From assembly GCA_947306475.1 (NCBI GenBank), contig CAMZGS010000003.1, forward strand, positions 186,001 through 250,000: a DNA stretch of 64,000 bases, read 5' to 3'. Of the stretch, positions 1 through 8,647 are shown in pieces (positions within the stretch are counted from its first letter, which is position 1; the number at the start of each line of letters is the position of its first letter). This stretch comes from an uncultured Comamonas sp. (lineage in GTDB: Bacteria; Pseudomonadota; Gammaproteobacteria; Burkholderiales; Burkholderiaceae_C). Below the pieces are notes generated by a model, which saw only the letters and a program-made list of their open reading frames with translations, searched no databases and was not told the DNA's origin. A program made the translations under genes and the position numbers.

Positions 1-419
1 GTGTTGCGCAGGCCCTCGGCAAAGCGGTCCAGGATCGGCGCAAAGTTGCTCTTGATGTCGTAGCGGTTCGAGTCGAACGAGATGTCGCTGGGAATGTCCA
101 GCTTCAGGCGGTTGTCTGCGGTCTTGCTCACATCAATGCCGGTGCCCTGGGTGGCGGCCTCCATCTCGCGCTTGCGCTTTTCCATGTTGGCCGACCAGAT
201 GTAGGTGCCAATGCCGCCCACAGCGGCACCTGCGACGGCGCCCACGCCAGCCTTGCCGCCGGTGCCCTTGGCAATCACGGCGCCAGCCACGGCACCGACG
301 GCGGTGCCAATGGCCGTGCGACGCTGGGTGTCGGTCATGCCACCGTCAGGGCTGGCGCAACCGCTGATGGTGAGTGCAGCGGCCAGCGCTGCCGTGGTAA
401 CAAGCATCTGTTTACGCAT
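1..419 (-). CDS. OmpA/YiaD-type outer-membrane lipoprotein (3' end outside window)
   Basis: Only the first ~139 residues are in the window. They open with a lipoprotein signal peptide whose lipobox reads TISGCAS, with lipidation expected at Cys22. A glycine-zipper segment of repeated GAVAGA-type turns follows, which fits a membrane-anchoring hairpin. The visible end reads DISFDSNRYDIKSNF, which is the start of an OmpA-like peptidoglycan-binding domain. The start is set by an AAGGAG Shine-Dalgarno just upstream. The product is probably an outer-membrane lipoprotein that tethers the envelope to peptidoglycan. It is divergent from mltA, so the 90-bp gap between them should hold both promoters. 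The family is clear; the exact orthologue is not. Confidence 0.8.
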   Translation of the reverse strand, partial: MRKQMLVTTAALAAALTISGCASPDGGMTDTQRRTAIGTAVGAVAGAVIAKGTGGKAGVGAVAGAAVGGIGTYIWSANMEKRKREMEAATQGTGIDVSKTADNRLKLDIPSDISFDSNRYDIKSNFAPILDRFAEGLRN

Positions 420-510
420 AAAAAACTCCTTGTGGGAAAAGATGTGGGTGGGGGAGGAAACCACGCAAAGAACGCCAGGGGATGCGGCGCTTGCCGCACA
501 ATCGCACGCC

Positions 511-1677
511 ATGATTGCGACTTTGTTGCCACGAGCAATACTGCTTCTCATTGTAGGTAGTTTGCTGGCTTGCTCCTCTCCGCCCAAGGGCTCCATAACC
601 ATTACTGACAAAGCCCCGGCCGCAGCCTTGCCCGCCGGCATGGTGCCCGACACGGCCCCCCTGCCGGCGCCCATCGTGCGCCCCCAGAGCCGCTGGGTGC
701 CGGTGCGCTGGGCCGAGCTGCCCGGCCTGGCCGAGGACGACATCCATCAGGCCCTGGGGGCCTGGCAACTGAGTTGCGAACGCCCGCCTGCGGCGCTGAC
801 CACCCTGTGTGGCGACCTGCGGCGCCTGAGCATGGCCAGCCACGCCCAGGTCTGGCACTGGTTGCAGACCCACATGCAGCCCTACCGTGTGGAAAGCCAC
901 AGCGGCCAGGCCGTGGGCATGCTGACGGCCTACTACGAACCCTTCCTGCGGGCGCAGCGCCAGCCCGATGAGCGCTTCCGCTACCCGCTGTATGGTCTGC
1001 CGCGCGGCTTTGGCAGCCGCAGGCCCTGGTACACGCGCCAGCAGATCGACACCCTGCCCGAAGCCCAGGCCGCCCTGGCCGGGCGTGAGCTGGCGTGGCT
1101 GGACAACCCGGTCGATGCGCTGGTGCTGCATATCCAGGGCTCGGGCCGCCTGTTGATCACCGAGCCCGACGGGCGCCAGCACCAGATCCGCATGGCCTTT
1201 GCCGGCACCAACGACCATCCCTATGGCAGCGTGGGCAAGTGGCTGCTGGATCGCCGGCTGGTGCGCGATGCCACCTGGCCCGGCATCAACGCCTGGGTGC
1301 AGGCCAACCCGCAGCGCGTGCAGGAAATGCTCTGGAGCAACCCGCGCTATGTGTTCTTCAAGGAAGAACCGCTCGAAGGTGTGGACCAGCAGCTGGGGCC
1401 GCGCGGCGCGCAGGGCGTGCCGCTGACGCCCGGGCGCTCGATCGCCGTGGATCGCTCCAGCATCCCCTATGGCACGCCGGTGTGGCTGCACAGCAGCGGT
1501 CCGACGCAAAAGCTCAGCCGCCTGGTGCTGGCGCAGGACACGGGCAGCGCCATCGTCGGTGCCGTGCGCGCCGACTACTTCATGGGCTGGGGTGCCGAGG
1601 CGGGTGACATTGCCGGGCGCACCAAGCAGGATCTACGTCTGTGGGTGCTCTGGCCCAAGGGAGCGCCTGCGCCGTAA
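511..1677 (+). CDS. mltA: Membrane-bound lytic murein transglycosylase A
   Basis: The 388-aa product starts with a lipoprotein signal peptide (lipobox LLAC, about residue 21). It then shows the MltA barrel domain, with the conserved stretches GMLTAYYEP and LQISGS-like ALVLHIQGSGRL. The C-terminal 3D domain ends in the Asp motifs AQDTGSAIVGAVRADYF and GAEAG. It cleaves peptidoglycan between MurNAc and GlcNAc, forming 1,6-anhydro-MurNAc, at the inner face of the outer membrane. The frame stays open upstream, but the ATG at 511 places the signal peptide at the N-terminus and is preferred. A strong terminator follows directly. Confidence 0.9.
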   Translation: MIATLLPRAILLLIVGSLLACSSPPKGSITITDKAPAAALPAGMVPDTAPLPAPIVRPQSRWVPVRWAELPGLAEDDIHQALGAWQLSCERPPAALTTLCGDLRRLSMASHAQVWHWLQTHMQPYRVESHSGQAVGMLTAYYEPFLRAQRQPDERFRYPLYGLPRGFGSRRPWYTRQQIDTLPEAQAALAGRELAWLDNPVDALVLHIQGSGRLLITEPDGRQHQIRMAFAGTNDHPYGSVGKWLLDRRLVRDATWPGINAWVQANPQRVQEMLWSNPRYVFFKEEPLEGVDQQLGPRGAQGVPLTPGRSIAVDRSSIPYGTPVWLHSSGPTQKLSRLVLAQDTGSAIVGAVRADYFMGWGAEAGDIAGRTKQDLRLWVLWPKGAPAP

Positions 1678-1699
1678 CGCCTTGCTTGTGCAACGCAAT

Positions 1700-1738
1700 A
1701 AAAAAGCCACCACCTGCTGTTCAGGTGGTGGCTTTTTT
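1700..1738. terminator. Bidirectional rho-independent terminator between mltA and paaH
   Basis: A perfect 17-bp inverted repeat with a 5-base loop is flanked by an A-tract on the left and a T-tract on the right, so it can end transcription from both sides. It separates mltA from the convergent paa operon. Confidence 0.93.
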
Positions 1739-1754
1739 GTGGAGGCTGCGCGGG

Positions 1755-3278
1755 TCAGTCTTCCGTGTGGCTCAGGCTCAAACCCAGCATGGCGCGGCGG
1801 CGCAGCCAGGGGCTGGGGCGATAGCGCGGGTCGCCATAGATGGTTTGCAGGTTGTCGAGCACCTGCAGGATGCGCTCGGCGCCCCAGCGCTCGCCCATGG
1901 CCAGCGGGCCTTGCGGGTAGCCCAGGCCCAAGGTGACGGCCGTTTCCAGATCCTGCGGGCTGCAGATGCGCTGCTGGCAGATGTCGGCGGCAATGTTGAC
2001 GATGGTGGCCAGCACGCGCTGGGTGATGAAGCCGCCGCTGTCGCGCACCACACTGACGGGCTTGCCATCGCGCGCAAACAGGGCGTGCGCGGCATCGCGC
2101 ATGGCGCGGCTGGTCGCCGGGTTGGTGGCCAGGGTGCGGCGGCGTGTGGCGCTGTCGTCGATGAGCAGGTCAATGCCCACGGTGCGGCTGGCATCGAGTT
2201 GCTCGGCCACGGCCGCGCTGCTCACATCCAGGCCCAGCGGGGCCACCACAATCAGCGCTTCGGGCGAGGGTGTGGCGCCTGCTTCCAGCTGCGCGCCCAG
2301 CGCTTGCAGCAGGGCGCACAGTGCCTCGCGGCGCGTGGCGCGGGGGGAGACCCACACCGGCGGCAGCGCCGCCACCTCGGGCACGGCCGCCTCGGCAGGC
2401 ACTTGGGCGCTGCCGCCTTCGTAGCGGTAAAAGCCCTGGCCAACTTTTTTGCCGACCACACCACCGGCCAGGCGCTGGGCGGTGATGACGCTGGGGCGAA
2501 AGCGCGGCTCGTCGTAGTACTGGCGGTAGATGGCTTCCATCACCGGGTGGGAAACGTCCAGCGCCGTCAGATCCATCAGCTCAAACGGCCCCAGGCGAAA
2601 GCCCACCTGGTCGCGCAGGATGCGGTCCACGGTGGCGAAGTCGGCAATGCCTTCGCCGACGATGCGCAGCGCCTCGGTGTTGTAGCCGCGCCCGGCGTGG
2701 TTGACGATGAAGCCGGGTGTGTCCTGCGCCTGCACCGGCTGGTGGCCCCACTGGCGCATGGCCTGGTCCAGGGTGCGGCACAGGGCCGGGTCGGTCTTCA
2801 GCCCGGCGATGATTTCCACCACCTTCATCAGCGGCACGGGGTTGAAGAAGTGCAGACCGGCAAAGCGCTCGGGGCGCTGCAGGCTGGCGGCAATCTGGGT
2901 GATCGACAGTGAGGAGGTGTTGCTCACCAGCGCCGTCTCGGGGGCGACGACGGATTCAAGCTGGGCAAACAGGCCCTGCTTGGCATCGAGCCGCTCGACA
3001 ATGGCTTCGACCACCAGGGCGCAGTCTTTCAGATCGGCTACCTGCGCCACCGGCTGCAGGCGTGCGCTGTAGTCAGCCAGCTGCTCGGCGCTGATGCGGC
3101 TCTTGGCCTGCAGGCGCTGCCATTGCTCGAGCACGGCGTTGCGCGCGGCTTCAGCGGCGCCGCTTTGGGCATCGAGCAGCAGCACCTGGCAGCCGCCCTG
3201 GGCGGCAATCTGGGCAATGCCCCGGCCCATGGCGCCAGTGCCAACGATGCCGACGATGGGGTAGATCGGTGTGGTCAT
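1755..3278 (-). CDS. paaH: 3-hydroxyadipyl-CoA dehydrogenase (phenylacetate pathway)
   Basis: This 507-aa protein oxidises (S)-3-hydroxyadipyl-CoA to 3-oxoadipyl-CoA with NAD+, the penultimate step of phenylacetate degradation. The NAD-binding Rossmann motif GIVGTGAMGRGIAQIAAQ is at residues ~9-26. The HAD core carries SNTSSLSITQIA and the catalytic-His segment GLHFFNPVPLMKVVEII. The C-terminus carries a second, duplicated HAD-type helical domain, as in PaaH of about 475-510 aa. The ATG at 3278 precedes the Rossmann fold directly. It is the last gene of the long minus-strand paa operon, 67 bp after the substrate-binding-protein gene. Confidence 0.9.
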   Translation of the reverse strand: MTTPIYPIVGIVGTGAMGRGIAQIAAQGGCQVLLLDAQSGAAEAARNAVLEQWQRLQAKSRISAEQLADYSARLQPVAQVADLKDCALVVEAIVERLDAKQGLFAQLESVVAPETALVSNTSSLSITQIAASLQRPERFAGLHFFNPVPLMKVVEIIAGLKTDPALCRTLDQAMRQWGHQPVQAQDTPGFIVNHAGRGYNTEALRIVGEGIADFATVDRILRDQVGFRLGPFELMDLTALDVSHPVMEAIYRQYYDEPRFRPSVITAQRLAGGVVGKKVGQGFYRYEGGSAQVPAEAAVPEVAALPPVWVSPRATRREALCALLQALGAQLEAGATPSPEALIVVAPLGLDVSSAAVAEQLDASRTVGIDLLIDDSATRRRTLATNPATSRAMRDAAHALFARDGKPVSVVRDSGGFITQRVLATIVNIAADICQQRICSPQDLETAVTLGLGYPQGPLAMGERWGAERILQVLDNLQTIYGDPRYRPSPWLRRRAMLGLSLSHTED

Positions 3279-3345
3279 AGCAAATTTCCGTTTGGAGAAA
3301 GGATGGAAAGGGGACGGGACGCTGGCAGGCGCCCGGCGCCAGTGG

Positions 3346-4491
3346 CTAGCGGGTGAAGGTGCCGTCCTTGCTGAGCATGAGCAAATCGACAAACCGGCCC
3401 GAGCTGTGCTGCCTGGGTGAGAGCCGGATCGGGTAGCCGCCCAGGTTGATCTGCATGCTCTCCATGGCCTGGATCAGGCTGGCGCGCGTGAGGTTGGGGC
3501 CAGCGCGCTGCAGCGCCTCGACCAGGAATTTGGCCGACAAAAAGCCTTCCATCTGGCTGAAGGTCAGGTTCTGGATGCCGCTTTGCTTGGCCATCTGCTG
3601 AAACTCGCGCGACAGCTCCAAGCTGGCGGTCCAAGGCGAGGGCACGACTTGCGAGACCACCACGCCACGCGCGCGCTCGCCCAGGCCTTCGACCAGCTGC
3701 ACGTTGCTGATCACCGAGAGCACGTAGAACAGCGCATGCCGCCCCGAGTTCTGGTACGCCGCGATGAAGTCCACGCTGGGCTTGCCCGCGCTGATGACGA
3801 TGATCGCCTGCGGGTTGTGCTGGGCCACATGCGCCACCGCTTGCGCCATGTTCGAGCCATCGACCTGCAGCGGTGCCGAGGCCAGCATCTGCACACCCAG
3901 CTGGCGCGCAGACTCTTGCACCGACGCTAGGCCACCAATGCCAAACGGGTTGTCCAGATACACCGCAGCGGCATTGCGCATGCCCACCGAAGCCAGGTGC
4001 TTGACCATGGCGTGCAGCTCGGTGGCGTAACCGGCCTTGATGTTGAAGACGTAGCGCACATCGGGGCGGCGCAGCTCTTCGGCGCCGGTGTAAGGCGCAA
4101 TCAGGGGCACGCCGGTTTTTTCGGCCAGCGCCATGCCCGCTAGAGCGGGGGGCGTGCCCGCGTATTGAAACAGCGCCAGCACCTTGGCTTCTTCAATGAA
4201 GTGGCGGGTGTTGGCTTCGGCGCGTTTGGGATCGTAGCCATCGTCCAGCGCCAGCACGCGAATCTTGCGCCCGTGCACGCCGCCTTTGGCGTTGATGTGG
4301 TCAAAGTACAGACTGGCGCCCTGGCGCACTTCGCGCGTGATGCCCTCCAGCGGGCCGGAGAGCTGGCAGGACTGGCCCAGCAGAATTTCCGTATCCGTCA
4401 CGCCGGGGGTAGCGGTGTTTTGCGCCAGCGCGGTGCAGCTAAAAACAGCACACACCAGCGCCAGCCAGCTGCGTCGCAGCAGTTGGGTCAT
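3346..4491 (-). CDS. Liv-type ABC transporter periplasmic substrate-binding protein (first of two)
   Basis: The 381-aa protein has a cleavable signal peptide (cleavage after CTALA, about residue 24) followed by a type I periplasmic binding fold of the leucine/amide family, with typical stretches INAKGGVHGRKIRVLALDDGYDP and AKFLVEALQRAG. An AGGAG Shine-Dalgarno supports the ATG at 4491. It lies between the ATPase genes and paaH in the paa operon, so an aromatic acid or a related carboxylate is a more likely ligand than leucine. That is inference from context. It is clearly different from the second binding protein at 8648-9802. Confidence 0.82.
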   Translation of the reverse strand: MTQLLRRSWLALVCAVFSCTALAQNTATPGVTDTEILLGQSCQLSGPLEGITREVRQGASLYFDHINAKGGVHGRKIRVLALDDGYDPKRAEANTRHFIEEAKVLALFQYAGTPPALAGMALAEKTGVPLIAPYTGAEELRRPDVRYVFNIKAGYATELHAMVKHLASVGMRNAAAVYLDNPFGIGGLASVQESARQLGVQMLASAPLQVDGSNMAQAVAHVAQHNPQAIIVISAGKPSVDFIAAYQNSGRHALFYVLSVISNVQLVEGLGERARGVVVSQVVPSPWTASLELSREFQQMAKQSGIQNLTFSQMEGFLSAKFLVEALQRAGPNLTRASLIQAMESMQINLGGYPIRLSPRQHSSGRFVDLLMLSKDGTFTR

Positions 4492-4588
4492 GGCTGAGCT
4501 CCTGGCTGCAGCCCGGTGCCGGAGCAGGCCGGCACGCGAGGCAAGAGATACATACACACACGCATAAGCGATGCAGATTCATATTTTC

Positions 4589-4670
4589 AATAGCATGTAG
4601 CGCTTTCTGGACGTTGTTTTCAAGGATAAAACATCTTGAAATCCGCGTATATCAAGCGCCACATGCTATT
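4589..4670. repeat. Dispersed nested inverted repeat, copy 1
   Basis: The outer arms 4589-4605 and 4654-4670 pair over 16 of 17 bases. Inside them lies a second inverted repeat (TTTCAAG and CTTGAAA). It sits between livF and the downstream binding-protein gene and would form a long RNA hairpin in the operon transcript. Related copies occur elsewhere in the window. Confidence 0.75.
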
Positions 4671-4696
4671 TATTTCATAAAGTCAAGCGTTGGCGC

Positions 4697-5488
4697 TCAG
4701 GCGCTGGCCGCTTCACCTTCGGCCTGGGCCTTGGCGCCCATGCCCAGGTAGGTGTCGATGATGCGTCGGTCGTTGAGCAGATCCTGCGCATCGCCCGACA
4801 GCGCCACCGCGCCCATTTCCAGTACATAGGCGCGATCGGCCACCTGCAGCGCCGCGCGCGCGTTTTGCTCGACCAGCAGCACCGAGACGCCGTGGCGGCG
4901 CAGCGATGCCACCACCTGCAGCACTTCGCGCGTGATCAGGGGCGCCAAGCCCAGCGAGGGCTCATCGAGCATCAGCAGGCGCGGGCGTGCCATCAGCGCG
5001 CGGCCAATGGCCAGCATCTGGCGCTCGCCGCCCGACAGCGTCGAGGCAATCTGCAGGCGCCGCTCGCCCAGGCGCGGGAAGATGTCGAACACTTCCTGCA
5101 TGCGCTGCGCCTGGTCGCGCTGGCCACGGCGCCAGCGCGAAAAGCCGCCCAGCAGCAAGTTGTCCTCGATGGTCATCTCGCCAAACAGCTCGCGCTTTTC
5201 CGGCACCAGGCCGATGCCGTGGGCCACCATGGTCTCCACGCTGGGGCGCGAGACATGCTGGCCTTCCCAGCTGATGCGGCCCTTGGAGGGCAGCAGCCCC
5301 ATGGCGGCGCTTAGCAGCGTGGTCTTGCCCGCGCCGTTGGGGCCGATGACGGTGACGATCTCGCCTTCTTTGACATCGAGGTTGACCTCGTGCACCGCCT
5401 CCACCGGCCCGTAGGAGACGCAGATGCCTTGCAGTTGCAACAGCGTGCGGCCTGCACCGCTGTGGGTTTGGGTGTTGGCTGTGCTCAT
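4697..5488 (-). CDS. livF: Branched-chain-type ABC transporter ATP-binding protein (LivF-like)
   Basis: A 263-aa ABC ATPase with Walker A GPNGAGKTT at residues ~50-58, signature LSGGERQ and Walker B LLMLDEPSLGLAP. Its short length and the VPEKRELFGEMTIEDNL segment are typical of the LivF subfamily rather than LivG. The start codon overlaps the stop of the fused permease-ATPase gene (ATGA), so translation is probably coupled. It powers uptake across the inner membrane together with the LivH- and LivM/G-like proteins. Confidence 0.88.
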   Translation of the reverse strand: MSTANTQTHSGAGRTLLQLQGICVSYGPVEAVHEVNLDVKEGEIVTVIGPNGAGKTTLLSAAMGLLPSKGRISWEGQHVSRPSVETMVAHGIGLVPEKRELFGEMTIEDNLLLGGFSRWRRGQRDQAQRMQEVFDIFPRLGERRLQIASTLSGGERQMLAIGRALMARPRLLMLDEPSLGLAPLITREVLQVVASLRRHGVSVLLVEQNARAALQVADRAYVLEMGAVALSGDAQDLLNDRRIIDTYLGMGAKAQAEGEAASA

Positions 5489-7395
5489 TTGGTGATCCCC
5501 GCTGCCAGGTCGTCGGCACCGCCTAGGTAGGCGTCCAGCACGCGCTGGTTGGTTTGAATTTCCGAGGGTGTGCCCGTCGCAATCACGGTGCCGAATTCCA
5601 GCACGGTGATGCGGTCGGCCAGGTTCATGACGAACTCCATGTCGTGCTCCACCACCAAGATGCCCAGCCCTTCGGCGCGCAGCTGCTTGAGCAGCTCGGC
5701 CAGGGCGCGCTTTTCCAGGTGGCGCAGGCCGGCAGCAGGTTCATCAAGCAGCAGCACGGCGGGTTGCCCGGCCAGGGCGCGGGCAATTTCCACAATGCGC
5801 TGCTGGCCCAGTGCCAGCGAGGCGGCCGGCATGTCGGCAAACTCGCCCAGGCCGCAGCGCTCGATCTGGCGGCGCGCTTCGGCCAAGAGGGCCGCTTCTT
5901 CACCGCGATCCAGGCGCAGCATGGAGGCCAGCCAGCCCTTGTGCGCACGCTGGTGTGCGCCCAGGGCGACGTTTTCCACCACGCTGCGCTGACCCAGCAG
6001 GCGCACGTGCTGGAAGGTGCGGCCCAGCCCCAGCGCAGCAAAGGCGCGCGAGGGGTTCTTGCCCATGACCTGGCCCATCAGGCGCACCTCGCCTTCGGTG
6101 GGGTCATCCACACCGGAGATCATGTTGAAGAAGGTGCTCTTGCCCGCGCCGTTGGGGCCGATCAGGGCGTGTACCTCGCCGGCCTTGACGCTCATCGACA
6201 CCTGGTTGTTGGCCACCAGGCCGCCAAAGCGTTTGGTCACGTCCCTGGCTTCCAGGATCACCGTGCCGGCAGCCGGCAGGGCGCGCTGCTCCAGCGTGGC
6301 CACGTTCCTGGGCTCGGCCACCTTGCCGGGGCGCAGCAGGCGGCTGGAGAGGCGTTGCAGCGTGGGCCACATGCCTTCGGCAAAGCGTTGCAGCACCAGA
6401 ATCATCAGCAGGCCAAAGACCACCACCTCGAAGTTGCCACTGGTGCCCAGCAGACCGGGCAGCACATCCTGCAGCTTTTGCTTGAGCAAGGTGATGACGG
6501 TGGCGCCCAGCACCGCGCCCCACAGGTGGCCGGCGCCGCCGACCACGGCCATGAACAGGTATTCGATGCCGATGTTCAGGTTGAACGGTGTGGGGTTGAC
6601 GAAGCGCTGCATGTGCGCATACAGCCAGCCGGAGATGGCCGCCAGCAGGGCCGCCAGCACGAACAGCTTGATGCGGTAGCGCGCGGTGTCCACACCCATG
6701 GATTCAGCCATCACCCGCCCGCCCTTGAGGGCGCGAATGGCGCGGCCTTCGCGCGAATCGAGCAGGTTGTGCATCAGCCACAGCGAGGCCAGCAGCACCG
6801 CCCAGATGACAACGCCCAGCAGGCGCGGATCGGCCAGCGAATAGCCCGCAATGGTCAGCGGCGGAATGCCGGTGATGCCGGTCTGGCCGCCCAGGAACTC
6901 CATGTTGCCAAACAGGTAGTACAGGCTCAGGCTCCAGGCGATGGTGCACAGCGGCAGGTAGTGACCCGAGAGCTTGAGCGTGACCGAGCCCAGTGCCCAG
7001 GCGACGGCAAACGTCAGCACCAGACCCAGCACCAGGCCGACCCAGGGCAGGCCACCCATGCCCACCAGGCCGCTGAGCGTGCTCACCGCGCCGGGGGAGG
7101 TGCAGACCCAGGCGGTGGCGTAGGCGCCCATGCCCACAAAGGCAGCCTGACCGAACGAGGTCATGCCGCCCACGCCGGTGAGCATCACCAGGCCAATGGC
7201 CACGATGGAGTACAGGCCGATGTAACTCATCACCACGACGGTGAATTCGGGCAGCAGCCACCAGGCCACGGCCAGTGCCACGATGAGCAGCGCCGTCAGC
7301 TGGCCACGCGTCAGCAGCCCGCCGGCCGCGCCTGCGTTGCTGGTGGGGGCGGCCGATGTTGCAGTTGTTGCGGATGTTGGAGTGGGTGTGCTCAT
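5485..7395 (-). CDS. Fused Liv-type permease and ATPase (LivM-LivG)
   Basis: A single 636-aa reading frame joins two normally separate subunits. Residues ~30-330 form a LivM-like multi-spanning permease (GVGGMTSFGQAAFVGMGAY; EGRAIRALKGG cytoplasmic loop). Residues ~375-630 form a LivG-like ATPase (Walker A GPNGAGKST, signature-like SLALGQQRIVE, Walker B LLLDEPAAGL). The ATG at 7395 is preferred because it overlaps the end of the LivH gene. Such fusions are known in some Liv-type systems. There is no stop codon or internal start between the domains, so a sequencing error is unlikely. Confidence 0.88.
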   Translation of the reverse strand: MSTPTPTSATTATSAAPTSNAGAAGGLLTRGQLTALLIVALAVAWWLLPEFTVVVMSYIGLYSIVAIGLVMLTGVGGMTSFGQAAFVGMGAYATAWVCTSPGAVSTLSGLVGMGGLPWVGLVLGLVLTFAVAWALGSVTLKLSGHYLPLCTIAWSLSLYYLFGNMEFLGGQTGITGIPPLTIAGYSLADPRLLGVVIWAVLLASLWLMHNLLDSREGRAIRALKGGRVMAESMGVDTARYRIKLFVLAALLAAISGWLYAHMQRFVNPTPFNLNIGIEYLFMAVVGGAGHLWGAVLGATVITLLKQKLQDVLPGLLGTSGNFEVVVFGLLMILVLQRFAEGMWPTLQRLSSRLLRPGKVAEPRNVATLEQRALPAAGTVILEARDVTKRFGGLVANNQVSMSVKAGEVHALIGPNGAGKSTFFNMISGVDDPTEGEVRLMGQVMGKNPSRAFAALGLGRTFQHVRLLGQRSVVENVALGAHQRAHKGWLASMLRLDRGEEAALLAEARRQIERCGLGEFADMPAASLALGQQRIVEIARALAGQPAVLLLDEPAAGLRHLEKRALAELLKQLRAEGLGILVVEHDMEFVMNLADRITVLEFGTVIATGTPSEIQTNQRVLDAYLGGADDLAAGITK

Positions 7396-8420
7396 TCCTC
7401 GTCCTCCACATGGCGGCTGTTCAGCGAGCGCCACCACAGCACAGGAATAATCAGGGTAAACACCAGAACCTCTTTGTAAGCACTGGCCCAGAAGGAAGAA
7501 AACGCCTCAAGCTGTCCGACCAGCAAAGCGCCCAGCAGCGCCAGCGGGTAGCTGGCCAGCCCACCGACGATGGCGGCGACAAAGCCCTTGAGGCCAATCA
7601 GGAAGCCGGTGTCGTAATACACCGTGGTCAGGGGCGCGATCAGCAGGCCCGAGACGGCACCGATCAGCGCCGCCAGCGCAAAGCTGACGTCACCGGACAT
7701 GTCGGTGGGAATGCCCATCAGGCGTGCGCCCACGCGGTTGATGGCGGTGGCACGCAGGGCCTTGCCCACCATCGAGCGCTCAAAGAACACGAACAGCAGC
7801 AGCACCAGCGCCAGGGTCACGCCCAACACCACCAGCGACTGGCCGGAAATCATCATGGCGCCCAGTTCGAAGCGTGCTTCGGAAAACGGCGTCGTGCGCG
7901 AGCCCTCGGCGCCAAAAAACAGCAGCCCGGCACCCACCATCACCCCGTGCAGCGCCACGGAGACGATGAGCAGAATCAGCACCGAGGCATCGGCCAGCGG
8001 GCGAAACACCAGGCGGTACAGCAGCGGCCCCAGCGGGGTGATCAGCACCAGCGTGGTCAGGGCCTGCAGCCACAGCGATTCCGGGCGCGCGCCCAGCACC
8101 AGGATGGCGGCCAGCGCAGGCATGCCCAGGCACCAGAACAGGGAGGCGAACCAGTTGACCTCCTCGCCTTTTTTCCAGCGCCAGCCTTCCACGGCCAGCA
8201 CGGTCAGCGCCAGCGCCAGCAGCAGCCACAGCGTGGCCGGGGTGCCGCCGGCTTGCAGCATGACCATGCTGAGCGCGCCAAAGGCCACAAACTCCCCCTG
8301 CGGAATGAAGATCACGCGGGTGACGGAAAACACCAGGACCAACGCCAGCGCCATCAGGCCGTACACGGCCCCGTTGACGATGCCGTCCTGCCCCAGCAGC
8401 AGGGCAATCTGGAAATCCAT
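7392..8420 (-). CDS. livH: Branched-chain-type ABC transporter permease (LivH-like)
   Basis: A 342-aa inner-membrane protein with eight or so hydrophobic segments and the LivH-type motif GEFVAFGALSM near the N-terminus. The C-terminal GLKGFVAAIVGGLASYPLALLGALLVGQLEA stretch is the conserved permease-ATPase coupling region. It overlaps the fused permease-ATPase gene by four bases. It pairs with the LivM half of that protein to form the channel. Confidence 0.88.
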   Translation of the reverse strand: MDFQIALLLGQDGIVNGAVYGLMALALVLVFSVTRVIFIPQGEFVAFGALSMVMLQAGGTPATLWLLLALALTVLAVEGWRWKKGEEVNWFASLFWCLGMPALAAILVLGARPESLWLQALTTLVLITPLGPLLYRLVFRPLADASVLILLIVSVALHGVMVGAGLLFFGAEGSRTTPFSEARFELGAMMISGQSLVVLGVTLALVLLLFVFFERSMVGKALRATAINRVGARLMGIPTDMSGDVSFALAALIGAVSGLLIAPLTTVYYDTGFLIGLKGFVAAIVGGLASYPLALLGALLVGQLEAFSSFWASAYKEVLVFTLIIPVLWWRSLNSRHVEDEE

Positions 8421-8453
8421 AATCGTCTTTCTCTTTCTTGCGAGTCAAACAGT

Positions 8454-8567
8454 CCCCGGCCCGTGACCGGGGAGCACTCAGCGCCGCCGACATGCCTTCC
8501 GAAGGCGCAACCTGCCCGACCGTGCCCGGGGGCGCGGTCAGGGAGGGGTTGCGTGCTGCGCCCCCGG
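8454..8567. promoter_or_regulatory. Two GC-rich hairpins in the spacer between binding-protein and permease genes
   Basis: In the 227-bp gap between the substrate-binding-protein gene and livH there are two dyads. CCCCGG/CCGGGG lies at 8454-8472. CCGGGGGCGC/GCGCCCCCGG lies at 8526-8535 and 8558-8567. Neither has a T-tract. Hairpins in this position often stabilise the upstream message so that the binding protein is made in excess; that role is inferred here. Confidence 0.5.
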
Positions 8568-8647
8568 TGCAGACCAGGGGGCCGTCGGGGTGGGGGCGTC
8601 AGCGGTTCTTGGCAGCGTGGCTGCGCAGTCGGTGCAGCGTCAGACGA

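Noticed and set aside
5554-7479. Very long plus-strand frame opposite the Liv permease/ATPase genes
   Set aside because: The translation is His/Gln/Gly-rich low-complexity sequence typical of the antisense of GC-rich genes, and the minus strand encodes unmistakable transporter domains.
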